A stretch of 64,000 bases of DNA from Actinomycetes bacterium. Lineage in GTDB: Bacteria; Actinomycetota; Actinomycetes; Mycobacteriales; Mycobacteriaceae. A model generated the notes under the pieces. That model had not been told where the DNA came from. It ran no database searches and saw only the letters and a list, made by a program, of their open reading frames with translations. The stretch is from positions 37,607 to 101,606 of the forward strand of contig JAKOYE010000074.1 in assembly GCA_029780675.1 (NCBI GenBank), in the 5' to 3' direction. The translations under genes and the position numbers were made by a program. Position 1 is the stretch's first letter, and each line of letters begins with the position of its first letter. Shown one piece after another: positions 16,515-26,862 of this stretch.

Positions 16515-17348
16515 TCATCGCAGGAACCTTGCTGTTCCGGCGGCTCGCAGGGCGAAGCCCGCCTTGGCCTGCCGATAGCCCAGAAGGCCGCCCGCGGCCG
16601 TCAGCATCGCCAGCCCTACGAGCCCGGGTAGGGCCTGCCGGATGGCTTCGGCGATCCCCTCCGCCCGCGGAAGCAGGGATGGTGGCGGGAGGGCTGCCGG
16701 CGGGGGGAGGGGGGTCCGCGCTGTCTGTGCGATTGCTGACGGCGCCCGCGGTGGCACTGCCGCCGGGCTCAACGAAACGGCATCCCGAACGGACATTCCG
16801 TCAGTCGGTACCGGGCCGGTCTCTGGGCCGGCGGTTGATGCAGCAGCCGGCGGCATCGCCGGCGCGGCGGGGGTGAACGACACCGGGGACCGAGGCGCCT
16901 CCGACAGGACCGTGACAGGTTGGGCTGCCGGCGTGGGCGGCTCCGCTCCGACGAAGAAGGTGTTCCAGTTGCCATCGCGAGTATCCGGGAACGGCGGCCA
17001 CGGTGGCCAGTACGGCCAACGGTGGCAGGGCCGTGGCCGTGGATCTGGCTCCGTGCCCTCGGTGGGCGTCGTCGAAGGACCTCGGCCGGCCCGGGTCTCA
17101 CGGTCCGGTGCGTCGTTGGTCTGGGTGTCGAGTCTCCGGGGGCCGCGCCCCGAGGTGCCCTCGGCCGTCTGGGCGGATCTGCGCGTCGCCCCCGGGGAGA
17201 CCCCGGACTCCGCGCGGACGCCGGTATCGGTCCGGTTGCCGACGTCGGCGACCGCCGGTGCGGCGGGCAGGAGCAGTGCTGCCGCCGCCACTGTGCCTCC
17301 GGCGATGGTCCAGCACATCACCGAAACGCTTCGGAGCGATCGGTTCAC
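16515..17348 (-). CDS. Secreted Pro/Ala-rich protein with C-terminal helix
   Basis: 277 residues from GTG 17348 (GAGGAAG upstream). Signal peptide SVMCWTIAGGTVAAAALLLPAAPAVA, then a long low-complexity Arg/Thr/Pro-rich part, an aromatic block (HRWPYWPPWPPFPD), more Pro/Ala sequence and, near residue 245, a hydrophobic helix (ALPGLVGLAMLTAAGGLLGY) with a basic end. This resembles a surface protein retained by a C-terminal membrane segment. No domain recognised. Confidence 0.6.
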   Translation of the reverse strand: MNRSLRSVSVMCWTIAGGTVAAAALLLPAAPAVADVGNRTDTGVRAESGVSPGATRRSAQTAEGTSGRGPRRLDTQTNDAPDRETRAGRGPSTTPTEGTEPDPRPRPCHRWPYWPPWPPFPDTRDGNWNTFFVGAEPPTPAAQPVTVLSEAPRSPVSFTPAAPAMPPAAASTAGPETGPVPTDGMSVRDAVSLSPAAVPPRAPSAIAQTARTPLPPPAALPPPSLLPRAEGIAEAIRQALPGLVGLAMLTAAGGLLGYRQAKAGFALRAAGTARFLR

Positions 17349-17580
17349 TGACGGACTTCCTCGACTGGATCAGGCGCCGTCCGGCGCCGGGGTTTAAGGA
17401 TCGACCCACTATTCTCCCATATCCGCAGGTGGCGGGAGTGCTGCTTTGGGGGAGGCGCTAGGGTTAGCGCACCGATCGCGGGAATGCTCGCGGATCGCCG
17501 TTGGATTGGCTTGAATTGGCCCGAGCGGGCCCGGCTCGGGCCATGAAAGACCTCGACGAGACTCCCGGGAGGCAGTCGCG

Positions 17581-18237
17581 ATGGCCCTGTTCACGAAGCG
17601 GAAGAGCCGTGCGACCCGTCGCGCCGAGGCGCGTGCGCTCAAGGCGAAGGCCAAGATGGAGGCCAAGCTCGCGGCGAAGAACGAGACCAAGCGCATCCGG
17701 GCTGCCGAGCGGTCCGAGAACAAGGCGATCCGGGCCCAGGCCCGGGCCCAGCGGGAGGCCGATCGTGCCGCGGTGAAGGTGGCCGAGGCGCAGTTGCGCA
17801 CCGTTCGGGAGGGCAAACTGCTGGCGCCGGGCAGGGTGCGGCGCACACTGACGGTCTCCCGGTTGCTGGCTCCGGTCGTGGTGCCGGTGGCCTACCGGGC
17901 TGTCATCGCGGCGCGCGGCGCGATCGACGAGCGCCGAGCCGATCGGCTGGGGGTACCGCTGACCGAACTCGGGCAGTTCTCCGGGCAGGGCGGCAGGTTG
18001 TCGGCACGAATCGCGGGTGCCGAGAGTTCGCTGCGGCAGCTGTCGGCGAACAAGCCCAAAGATGTGGAGACCAAGCAGTTCGTGGCGGCGATGACCGAGC
18101 GGCTGACCGCTTTGTCCGCCGCGGTGACGGCGGCCGAGAATATGCCGGGCCCGGCGCGACGGACCGCGCAGCAGTCCATCAGCTCCCAACTCGACGGTGT
18201 CGAGGCCGATCTGCTGGCCAGACTGGGTGTGCGCTGA
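17581..18237 (+). CDS. DUF6474-type protein (Rv3850-like)
   Basis: 218 residues, the length I recall for Rv3850. The N-terminal 90 residues are almost entirely Lys/Arg/Ala/Glu (TKRKSRATRRAEARALKAK...) and should form a long charged helix; the C-terminal half is a soluble domain (GVPLTELGQFSGQGGRLSARI...). GGGAGGCAG is upstream of the ATG. The stop lies two bases before the next GTG, so it is co-transcribed with the CopC-like gene. Function unknown; the basic helix could bind nucleic acid or membrane. Confidence 0.75.
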   Translation: MALFTKRKSRATRRAEARALKAKAKMEAKLAAKNETKRIRAAERSENKAIRAQARAQREADRAAVKVAEAQLRTVREGKLLAPGRVRRTLTVSRLLAPVVVPVAYRAVIAARGAIDERRADRLGVPLTELGQFSGQGGRLSARIAGAESSLRQLSANKPKDVETKQFVAAMTERLTALSAAVTAAENMPGPARRTAQQSISSQLDGVEADLLARLGVR

Positions 18238-18238
18238 C

Positions 18239-18754
18239 GTGACGCGGGGTCGCCGTTCGGTGCTCCGCGGCATTGCCGTCGCCGTACTGGTGGTGGCGGC
18301 CTGGTTGGGGATCGGTGTTCCCGCCGCGGCACATACCGCGTTGATCGCCACCGACCCGGCCGCCGATGCGGCTTTGTCCTCCGGGCCGGCCCGGGTGAGC
18401 GCCACCTTCAACGAGGAGCTGCAGCCAACCTTCGCGGCGATGACCGTCGTCGGCCCCGACCGGAACGTCTGGTCGGTGGGGGACGCACAGGTTCGCGGTG
18501 CGGTCGTCGGCGTCGGTGTGCGGCCCCTCGGGCCTTCAGGCAGGTACACCGTGAACTATCGCGTCACCTCGGCGGACGGTCACGTGGTGTCTGGATCATG
18601 GTCGTTCACGGTGACGGTCCCCAGCTCGGGAGTGCCCGGTCCGACCGCCTCGACCCAGGCTCCACCTGGTCGAATCCCGCTGTGGCCGTTGGCGCTCGGC
18701 ACCGTCCTGCTGGCGCTTGCCGTGGTGGGCTGGACGTTGCGCCGGCGATCGTGA
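18239..18754 (+). CDS. CopC-domain membrane-anchored protein (Rv3851-like)
   Basis: 171 residues from GTG 18239, which fits the operon spacing. Signal peptide (VLRGIAVAVLVVAAWLGIG), then a CopC domain that begins at the mature N-terminal His (AAAHTALIATDPAADA), continues ATFNEELQP and ends NYRVTSADGHVVSGSW, and a C-terminal helix with basic tail. In CopC proteins the N-terminal His and the DxH near the end bind copper(II). Usually linked to copper import or tolerance; here it is outside the copper island. Coupled to the Rv3850-like gene. Confidence 0.82.
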   Translation: MTRGRRSVLRGIAVAVLVVAAWLGIGVPAAAHTALIATDPAADAALSSGPARVSATFNEELQPTFAAMTVVGPDRNVWSVGDAQVRGAVVGVGVRPLGPSGRYTVNYRVTSADGHVVSGSWSFTVTVPSSGVPGPTASTQAPPGRIPLWPLALGTVLLALAVVGWTLRRRS

Positions 18755-18851
18755 CTCGCTGCGGGTTCGGGGCCGGCCGCTGGCATGATGATTCGAGCGC
18801 AGCGATACGTCTGGAGTTGGCGTCGGACGGCGCCGGAGAGGGAGCGTTCAC

Positions 18852-19364
18852 ATGACGGATTCGCACGGTCCGGTCGAGCAGCCCGGGTCCACGCCGCCGG
18901 CCCCGAGGAAGGCGCCGGCGAAGAAGGCCGTGTCGAAGCAGGCCGCATCCAAACAGTCTGAGGCGCAGAAACTGCCCGCAAAGAAGGCGGCCGCCAAACC
19001 ACCGGCGAGGAAATCCGCGCCGACGAAGACGTCCGCGGGCAATACGACCCCGGCCAAGGCAGCGGCGAAGAAGGCTCCCCAGCAGAAGCCGCCGGTGAAG
19101 AAGGCGCCGCCGGCCGCGCTGGAGGCACGGCCCGAAGCGCCGGCGATCGAGGCCGGCCCCCCGCACGCTGCGCTGCCGGCGGCCCACGTTCCGCCCGCGC
19201 TCGCGTCGGTTGATAACCCGCCCGCCCGCGCTGCGGTTGATAACCCGCCCGCCCGCAACCCGGTTGACCCGCCAGAGCCCGGCAACCGGGGTCTCGTGGT
19301 GGCCCTCGGTGTGCTGGCGGTCATCCTCGTGACGGTGCTGGTCCGTCGATTGCGCCGGGGCTGA
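18852..19364 (+). CDS. hns: Histone-like, membrane-tethered DNA-binding protein (Rv3852-like)
   Basis: 170 residues. Lys/Ala/Pro repeats of PAKKA type fill residues 15-85 (eukaryotic H1-like), a Pro/Ala/Asn-rich spacer follows, and the C-terminus is one hydrophobic helix (GLVVALGVLAVILVTVLV) ending RRLRRG. The position before rraA identifies it as the Rv3852 homologue, which is reported to bind DNA and to sit in the membrane. A 27-bp tandem repeat in the spacer changes its length in nine-residue steps. Confidence 0.82.
   Translation: MTDSHGPVEQPGSTPPAPRKAPAKKAVSKQAASKQSEAQKLPAKKAAAKPPARKSAPTKTSAGNTTPAKAAAKKAPQQKPPVKKAPPAALEARPEAPAIEAGPPHAALPAAHVPPALASVDNPPARAAVDNPPARNPVDPPEPGNRGLVVALGVLAVILVTVLVRRLRRG
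19207..19273. repeat. 27-bp tandem repeat in the hns-like gene
   Basis: Two near-exact 27-bp units (19207-19233 and 19234-19260) and 13 bases of a third, encoding (S/A)VDNPPARA/N steps. The unit is in frame. Confidence 0.85.
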
Positions 19365-19367
19365 CGG

Positions 19368-19850
19368 GTGGCCGTCGAGTTCCGCGCGACCGCGGACCTG
19401 GTCGATGACATCGGGGACGCGGTGCGCAGTTGTGATCTGCAGTTCGGCCAGTACGGCGGTCGGACGCAGTTCGCGGGGCCGGTCAGTACGGTGCGGTGTT
19501 TCGAGGACAACGCCCTGCTGAAATCCGTCCTCTCCGAACCCGGCGACGGCCGAGTTCTGGTCGTCGACGGCGCCGGTTCTTTGCACACTGCTCTGGTCGG
19601 TGACGTGATCGCCGAACTGGCTCGGTCCAACGGCTGGACCGGACTGATCCTGCACGGCGCGGTGCGCGACGCGGCGACGCTGCGCACCCTGGACATCGGC
19701 ATCAAGGCGTTGGGAACCAACCCGCGGAAGAGTTCCAAGACCGGAGCGGGGGAGCGCGACGTCGTCGTCAGTTTCGGCGGAGTGAGCTTTGCTCCCGGTG
19801 AGACGGTGTTCAGCGACGACGACGGGATCGTCGTCGTCGGCGCCGGCTGA
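19368..19850 (+). CDS. rraA: RraA-family protein (regulator of RNase E activity / aldolase-like)
   Basis: 160 residues from GTG 19368, three bases after the hns-like stop. RraA fold motifs: [74 protein letters not shown]. Once annotated menG, this family inhibits RNase E in E. coli, while some members are 4-hydroxy-4-methyl-2-oxoglutarate aldolases; the DG...R/D metal-site residues (GAVRDA) are present. Same neighbour as Rv3853. Confidence 0.9.
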   Translation: MAVEFRATADLVDDIGDAVRSCDLQFGQYGGRTQFAGPVSTVRCFEDNALLKSVLSEPGDGRVLVVDGAGSLHTALVGDVIAELARSNGWTGLILHGAVRDAATLRTLDIGIKALGTNPRKSSKTGAGERDVVVSFGGVSFAPGETVFSDDDGIVVVGAG

Positions 19851-19952
19851 CCCGTCCCCGCAACGGGATGCCGCGGAGGCCCCCGAAGATCGCCCCAGCC
19901 GGGCATCACCCCGCGTTATGACTGCACCGACGATGCGCCTAGTGTGGTCGGA

Positions 19953-22547
19953 ATGTCGGAGCAGTACCCTCCTGCGCGGCCGACCATCATCAGAATGGCG
20001 CTGTTCTGCCTGCTTGCCGGGGTGCTGACCGCGGGGTTGCTGTTCCCGGTCGTCGGCGGTGCCGGTTTGGTGAGCAACACCGCCTCGGAGTCGGTGGCAC
20101 AGGATTCGGCGACCATCCTCGAGGGCGAGGTTCCCGCGGTGTCGACGATGGTCGACGCGGCCGGTAACACCATCGCCTGGATCTACGTCCAACGGCGCTT
20201 CCAGGTTCCGTCCGAACGTATCGCCGACACCATGAAACTGGCGATCGTCTCCATCGAGGACAAGCGGTTCGCCGAACACAACGGTGTGGATCTGCAGGGC
20301 ACGCTCACCGGCCTGGCGGGCTACCTCAAGGGTGCGGTGGACACCCGCGGCGGATCGACGATCGAGCAGCAGTACGTCAAGAACTTCAATCTGCTGGTCA
20401 ACGCACAGACCGAAGCCGAACGGCTGGCAGCGGTGGAGACCACGCCGACCCGCAAACTGCGGGAGATCAGGATGGCGCTCACGCTGTCCAAGACGCTGAC
20501 CAAGCCGGAAATCCTGACCCGGTACCTCAACCTGGTCTCATTCGGCAACGGTGCGTACGGCATTCAGGACGCCGCGCGCACCTACTTCGGCATCAACGCC
20601 GCCGACCTGAACTGGCAGCAGGCCGCACTGCTGGCCGGACTCGTGCAGTCGACCAGCACGCTGAATCCGTACACCAATCCCGAGGGTGCCCTCGATCGCC
20701 GGAACCTGGTCCTGGACACCATGATCCAGAACCTGCCGGAATACGCCGACGAACTGAGGGCGGCCCGGGAACAGCCGCTGGGAATCTTGCCCCGGCCCAG
20801 TTCGGTCCCGCAAGGCTGCATCGCGGCGGGGGACCGGGCATTCTTCTGCGATTACGCGCTCGAGTACCTGGCCAAGGCCGGCATCAGCAAAGAGGACATC
20901 GCCCGCAACGGCTATCTGATCAAGACCACCCTGGACCCCACCGTCCAGGACAGCGTGAAGAAGGCCATCGACAGCGTGGCCAGCCCGACACTGGACAGTG
21001 TCGCCAGCGTGATGAGTGTGATCCGGCCGGGTACCGACGACCACCGGGTGCTGGCCATGGGTGACAACCGGACGTACGGTCTGAGGCTCGAACGGGGCGA
21101 GACCGTCCAACCGCAGCCCTTCACGCTGGGCGGAGACGGGGCCGGTTCGGTGTTCAAGATCTTCACCAGTGCCGCCGCACTGGAGATGGGCATGGGGATC
21201 AACGCGCCGCTTGACGTTCCGGCCACCTTCCAGGGTGTCGGCCTGGGGGAGAGCAATACCCCCGGCTGCCCGCCCAAGGCCTGGTGCGTGAAGAACGGCT
21301 CCGGCTATCGCAGCCCGATGACCATGTCCGAGGCGCTGGCGCTGTCCCCCAACACCGCGTTCGCCAAGCTGATCCAGCAGGTCGGCGTCGGCCGGACCGT
21401 CGACATGGCAGTGCGGTTGGGCCTGCGTTCCTACGCGGAGCCGGGTACGGCGCGTGACTATGTGCCCACGAGCGACGAGAGCCTGGCCGACTACGTCAAG
21501 CGGGCGAACATCGGTTCGTTCACCCTCGGTCCGTTCGAAGTCAACCCGCTGGAACTGTCCAACGTCGCCGCCACCCTGGCGTCCGGGGGGATGTGGTGTC
21601 CGCCCAGCCCGATCGACACGGTGTTCGACCGACGGGGTAACGAGATCGCCCTGTCAACGCCGAAGTGCGAGCGGGTCGTCTCCGAGGGCCTGGCCAACGC
21701 TCTGACCGTCGCGATGTCGAAGGACACCACGATGGGAACCGGTGCGGCGGCCGCCGGATCCGTGGGCTGGAGCCTGCCGATGGCCGGTAAGACCGGCACC
21801 ACCGAGTCGCACCGGTCCGCGGCCTTCCTCGGCTACACCAATCAGTTGGCCGCCGCGAGTTACATATTCGACGACTCCCCCAAGCCCGCCGCGCTGTGTG
21901 CGTTCCCGCTGCGCAAATGCGGCGGCGGGGGCAACCTGTACGGCGGCACCTCCCCGGCACAGACCTGGTTTGTGGCGATGAACCCGATCGCGACCAACTT
22001 CGGACCGGTGACGTTGCCGCCCACTGATTCCCGCTATGTCGACGGCGTACCCGGTGTTGCGGTGCCCTCGGTTCAGGGTCTGAATGTCGATGCCGCGAAG
22101 AGACGGATCACCGAGGCCGGATTCCAGGTTGCCGACCAGCCCACCCCTGTCCCCAGTTGGGCGGCCAAGGGCGCGGTGGTCGGAACGTCGCCCACCGGCC
22201 AGGCGCTGCCCGGTTCGACGGTGACCATCAACATCAGCTCGGGGATCGCTCCCGCGCCCCCGCCGCCGGTCTACACCGGCCCCGGAAACGACAACGTCGA
22301 CGCGCCGCCGCCGCCCCCGCCGCCCCCGCCGCCGGATGTCACGATCATCGAGATCCCGGGCCTGCCGCCGATCACGCTGCCGTTCCCGCCGCCGCCCCCG
22401 CCCCCGCCGCCGCCGGGACCCGAGCCGCCTCCGCCGCCGCCGCCCCCAGCCCCCGAGCCGTCTCCGCCGCCCCCGCCGGCGCCGGAGCCGCCTCCGCCCC
22501 CACCGGCTCCTGAGCCGCTACCGCCACCGCCGCCCCCGCCGGCGTAG
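19953..22547 (+). CDS. Class A penicillin-binding protein, PonA2 type
   Basis: 864 residues from ATG 19953. One N-terminal helix, then a GT51 glycosyltransferase domain (SIEDKRFAEHNGVD, RGGSTIEQQYVKN, YLNLVSFGNG), then a transpeptidase domain with SVFK (Ser about 399), SPN and KTG (GKTGTTE, about 613), a single PASTA domain (VPSVQGLNVDAAKRRITEAGF) and a proline-rich tail of about 100 residues. Makes and cross-links peptidoglycan outside the membrane. It is close to Rv3682 PonA2 in sequence from memory, but the location after rraA is not the ponA2 locus, so it may be a second copy. The start at the ATG before SEQYPPARP fits PonA2. Confidence 0.9.
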   Translation: MSEQYPPARPTIIRMALFCLLAGVLTAGLLFPVVGGAGLVSNTASESVAQDSATILEGEVPAVSTMVDAAGNTIAWIYVQRRFQVPSERIADTMKLAIVSIEDKRFAEHNGVDLQGTLTGLAGYLKGAVDTRGGSTIEQQYVKNFNLLVNAQTEAERLAAVETTPTRKLREIRMALTLSKTLTKPEILTRYLNLVSFGNGAYGIQDAARTYFGINAADLNWQQAALLAGLVQSTSTLNPYTNPEGALDRRNLVLDTMIQNLPEYADELRAAREQPLGILPRPSSVPQGCIAAGDRAFFCDYALEYLAKAGISKEDIARNGYLIKTTLDPTVQDSVKKAIDSVASPTLDSVASVMSVIRPGTDDHRVLAMGDNRTYGLRLERGETVQPQPFTLGGDGAGSVFKIFTSAAALEMGMGINAPLDVPATFQGVGLGESNTPGCPPKAWCVKNGSGYRSPMTMSEALALSPNTAFAKLIQQVGVGRTVDMAVRLGLRSYAEPGTARDYVPTSDESLADYVKRANIGSFTLGPFEVNPLELSNVAATLASGGMWCPPSPIDTVFDRRGNEIALSTPKCERVVSEGLANALTVAMSKDTTMGTGAAAAGSVGWSLPMAGKTGTTESHRSAAFLGYTNQLAAASYIFDDSPKPAALCAFPLRKCGGGGNLYGGTSPAQTWFVAMNPIATNFGPVTLPPTDSRYVDGVPGVAVPSVQGLNVDAAKRRITEAGFQVADQPTPVPSWAAKGAVVGTSPTGQALPGSTVTINISSGIAPAPPPPVYTGPGNDNVDAPPPPPPPPPPDVTIIEIPGLPPITLPFPPPPPPPPPPGPEPPPPPPPPAPEPSPPPPPAPEPPPPPPAPEPLPPPPPPPA

Positions 22548-22752
22548 CGCGACCATCAGCCAGCTGAACAGCGGCGAGATGTGCCGGACAACGGCAACCC
22601 CGAACTGCGGCACGGTGTTGGCCGGCTGCCGCATCCGCCGACACCGGGCAGACGGGTTCCACTACCGACCGGGACGCGCTGGCGGATCGCCCGGAAACTG
22701 GGGACGGTTCACCTACACCGTCTACGCTGCGGCGCTCGATTTCGGCGACGGC

Positions 22753-23433
22753 ATGGTGACGTCGGGCACCCCCCTTGGCGTCATCACCCAGGTCGAGGAA
22801 TTCAGCGGCGGTGAGTGGACGGTCATCCCGCCGTCGGAATGGTCCGAGCAGCCCTACGCGGATGCCATCAACCCCACCATGGGTGTCAATCCCTACACGG
22901 GCGCCGTCATCGCCAGCCCGGTGCCCACGCTGCCGGGGCAACTCGGGCAGGGACTGCTGTTCAACGAGCCGGGCCAGACGTTGACATTCGGTGCGAACCC
23001 GTTGTCTCCGGTCACGGCGGTTGACGGCTGGTTCTACACCGACCTGCAGATCGAGGTCGACTACGACGGAGTCGCCACGGGTATCGGACCCGTGACCGGG
23101 ACGATCGACAGCGGTGGCCTGGGCGGTGGTGTGACGACCGGCATGCTTCCCTCGAGCCTGTCCGACCTCAAAGTCGGCGACACCCTGCCCGAGGGAACGC
23201 AGATCTCGGTCTACAGCAGCGACGGCCAGACGCTGATCTACCGAACTGTGGTCACCTCCGGGGCCGACGGCCCGGTGCCCACCGTGTGGCAGGACGACCT
23301 GGGGTTCAACACCGGGGTCATTCCGTTCCTGCAGGGGCCGATCCATTTCTCCTACCTGCCGGTGGGAGACGGGTTCGGACCGGACAGTGGAATAGCGACC
23401 TTCGACTACGCACCGTCGGCGTTGTCGCGTTAG
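22753..23433 (+). CDS. Unknown secreted-type domain, probably 5'-truncated gene
   Basis: 226 residues from ATG 22753, but homologous-looking sequence starts slightly earlier (YTVYAAALDFGDG, about 22710). The product is rich in Gly, Thr, Ser and aromatic residues with a predicted beta structure (GEWTVIPPSEWSEQPYADAIN, LTFGANPLSPVTAVDGWFYTDL, FLQGPIHFSYLPVGDG). It has no signal peptide of its own and sits 200 bases after the ponA2-type gene with out-of-style codons between. It looks like the C-terminal domain of a larger secreted protein that has lost its start. No function recognised. Confidence 0.45.
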   Translation: MVTSGTPLGVITQVEEFSGGEWTVIPPSEWSEQPYADAINPTMGVNPYTGAVIASPVPTLPGQLGQGLLFNEPGQTLTFGANPLSPVTAVDGWFYTDLQIEVDYDGVATGIGPVTGTIDSGGLGGGVTTGMLPSSLSDLKVGDTLPEGTQISVYSSDGQTLIYRTVVTSGADGPVPTVWQDDLGFNTGVIPFLQGPIHFSYLPVGDGFGPDSGIATFDYAPSALSR

Positions 23434-23464
23434 CGCGGGGATACCGCGTGGGCGCTGCGGTCGT

Positions 23465-24679
23465 TCAGAGAGCGACGTTCAGGCTCGCCATACCGCGCAG
23501 GGTGACGTGGGGTTTGTAAACCGGTTCGGCGGCGATCCGCGCTCCGGGGAATCGCCGGGTCATCGCCGACAGCGCCACCGACGCCTCCAACCGGGCCAGT
23601 GGTGCGCCCAGGCAGAAATGCGGGCCCAGGCCGAAGGCGAGGTGACGCACCGCCGTCCGGCCGGGATCGAAGTCGTTGGGGCGTTCGGTGGCGGCGGGAT
23701 CCCGATGAGCCGCCGCCAGCAGCAGCATCATGGTGTCGCCCTGGGCGACGTGCACATCACCGATCGTCATGTCGTCCCCGGCAACCCGGCCGACGAGTTG
23801 CACCGGCGGGTCGTACCGGAGGGTCTCCTCGGTGATCGCCGCGGCGAGAGACGGGTCAGCGCTCAGCGCGGACCAATGCTGCGGGTGACGCAACATCGCC
23901 AGGGCCGCGTTCGCGATCAGGTTGACCGTCGTCTCGTGGCCGGCGATCAGCAGGAGGTTGCAGGTCGCCACAATCTCGTCCTCGCTCAGCTGATCACCGG
24001 ACTCCTCGACGGCGATCAGGCCCGACATCAGGTCCTCACCAGGTTCGGCCCGGCGCCGCTCGAGCAGGCCGCGCAGGTACTGCCGCAACCACAGCCCGGC
24101 CTCCAGACGTTCCTCGAATCCGGGCGCGGCACCGGTGAAGGCGATGAAGGGATCCAGGCCCTGAGCCAATAGCTCTGAAGCCCAACTGAACTGGGGTTCG
24201 TCCTCCAGCGGTACACCGAGTAGCCGGCAGATCACCGCGACCGGCAGCGGATAGGCCAGATCGGCGATCACGTCGAAGTGACCCGACTGTTCGACGGTGT
24301 CGAGCAGACCGTCCACCAGGGTCGTGATCTCGGGCTCGAGCGCCTTGACCACCCGCGGCGAGAACGCCTTGCTGACCAATCTGCGCAGGCGGGTGTGGTC
24401 GGGTGGATCGAGGAACAGGAAACCCGGTGTCCCGAACGGGCGGGCGGGCTGCCCCTCGGCGACCGCCTTCTGGGCGATGGTGGATTTGAGCCGGTCGCTG
24501 CACGACGATGGGTGCCGTAACACCGCATCGCAGTCCGCGAACGAGGAGAACACCACCAGATGCGTGTCGGGAAGTGGCAGCGGACCGTGCGCGCGGATCT
24601 GTTCGAATACCGGGTAGGGATCGGCGCGGTGGTCGGGGTCGAGCAGCTTCAGCAGCAGCGCCCTCGGATCATCGGTCAC
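23465..24679 (-). CDS. Cytochrome P450
   Basis: 404 residues, standard bacterial P450 length, soluble. Visible motifs: I-helix LLIAGHETTVN (oxygen activation), K-helix ExxR in EETLRYDPP, and the haem loop FGLGPHFCLGAPLAR with the Cys ligand near residue 353. It hydroxylates an unknown hydrophobic substrate using ferredoxin and a reductase, neither of which is encoded next to it. The ATG at 24679 starts a conventional N-terminus (DPRALLLKLLDPDHRADPYPVF). Subfamily not assigned. Confidence 0.93.
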   Translation of the reverse strand: MTDDPRALLLKLLDPDHRADPYPVFEQIRAHGPLPLPDTHLVVFSSFADCDAVLRHPSSCSDRLKSTIAQKAVAEGQPARPFGTPGFLFLDPPDHTRLRRLVSKAFSPRVVKALEPEITTLVDGLLDTVEQSGHFDVIADLAYPLPVAVICRLLGVPLEDEPQFSWASELLAQGLDPFIAFTGAAPGFEERLEAGLWLRQYLRGLLERRRAEPGEDLMSGLIAVEESGDQLSEDEIVATCNLLLIAGHETTVNLIANAALAMLRHPQHWSALSADPSLAAAITEETLRYDPPVQLVGRVAGDDMTIGDVHVAQGDTMMLLLAAAHRDPAATERPNDFDPGRTAVRHLAFGLGPHFCLGAPLARLEASVALSAMTRRFPGARIAAEPVYKPHVTLRGMASLNVAL

Positions 24680-24698
24680 CGCTCCAGTCTACCTGTGG

Positions 24699-25463
24699 TC
24701 AGGGCACGTGCCCGCGCCCGCACCCGGCTGGAACGGCCGGACCACGGGCGAGGGCGTCCCGCAGGGACAACGGATCCGTCGCCGACCGCAGTTCGGTGAC
24801 CTTCGGCAGGGACAGCCGAACCTCGTAGACCAGTGGCGTGCGGCCGCCGCTGTCCCGGCAACTCAACGTCACGCGCTGTCCGGTGTTCGCGCCGAACCGC
24901 GCGTCGAACTCCGCCCGCACGGTCCGGGCAGAGATTTCCCTACCGGCGGCACGGCTGAACAGCGGGTCGAGGACGGAATTGGCCTGGTCGGTCAGGGCGG
25001 CCGCGATCTGGAAGTACTCGGGTGCGGTGACTCCGGAACAGGTGCCGTGTGCATACCACTCGTGGGTGGCCATCACCTTGGCGTCAGACATCTGCGCTTC
25101 CAGCCTGGCTCGCAGGTCATCGGGTAGTTCCACCGGCCGTTTGGTCTCCCGGGAGCGCCGCGGCAGGTCGCAGTACTGCTCGGTGGCGGGCTGCGGCCAC
25201 AGCCCGTGCAGCACGAACACCGAGCCCATCCGGCCGACGTGACCAGAACGGCAGCCGCTATTGGACTCGTCGACGGCGCACAAGCTCGGACCCCAGGTCA
25301 GGGTGAGAAGACTCGAGGTGCTCGCTCCCGGTTCAGCGACGTGCCGGCGGGGCTGACGGTCCAGGACCAGCAGACTGAATGACACGCCGGCCACCACGAC
25401 GGCGGCCAGCACGACCGACACCCAGATAACCGTCGTATTGCCTCTCCTCATGGTGAACCCCAT
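24699..25463 (-). CDS. Membrane-anchored or secreted ribonuclease T2
   Basis: 254 residues. An uncleaved-looking N-terminal helix (VIWVSVVLAAVVVAGVSFSLLVL) precedes an RNase T2 domain with both catalytic segments: CAS I in FVLHGLWPQ and CAS II in HEWYAHGTCSG. Cysteines are placed for the usual disulfides. Such enzymes cleave RNA outside the cytoplasm to 2',3'-cyclic phosphates. Start either ATG 25463 or ATG 25451. It lies between the P450 gene and tgt, all on the minus strand; P450 is 20 bases downstream. Confidence 0.9.
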   Translation of the reverse strand: MGFTMRRGNTTVIWVSVVLAAVVVAGVSFSLLVLDRQPRRHVAEPGASTSSLLTLTWGPSLCAVDESNSGCRSGHVGRMGSVFVLHGLWPQPATEQYCDLPRRSRETKRPVELPDDLRARLEAQMSDAKVMATHEWYAHGTCSGVTAPEYFQIAAALTDQANSVLDPLFSRAAGREISARTVRAEFDARFGANTGQRVTLSCRDSGGRTPLVYEVRLSLPKVTELRSATDPLSLRDALARGPAVPAGCGRGHVP

Positions 25464-25513
25464 TCAACCGTGCCTGGGTGTGCCGGCAGGTCCGGTCTCG
25501 CGGGCGAACCGAG

Positions 25514-26743
<1,230 letters not shown>

Positions 26744-26862
26744 CTAACCAAGCGGGCCGAAGCAGCCGAATAGCCGCTTTCGTTCCCTCGCGCAGCAATC
26801 CAGCGGATACTACGCAGACGAGTGGTCCAACGATGGGCCGCATCGACAAAGGAGAGAACAAC

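Noticed and set aside
17409..18549. Long minus-strand frames opposite the Rv3850-like and CopC-like genes
   Set aside because: Shadows of Lys/Ala-rich coding sequence; plus-strand genes have ribosome-binding sites, expected lengths and conserved order.
22250..22547. A separate gene or CRISPR-like repeat in the CCGCCGCCC-rich stretch
   Set aside because: It is simply the proline-rich tail of the PonA2-type protein; there are no spacers and no cas genes.
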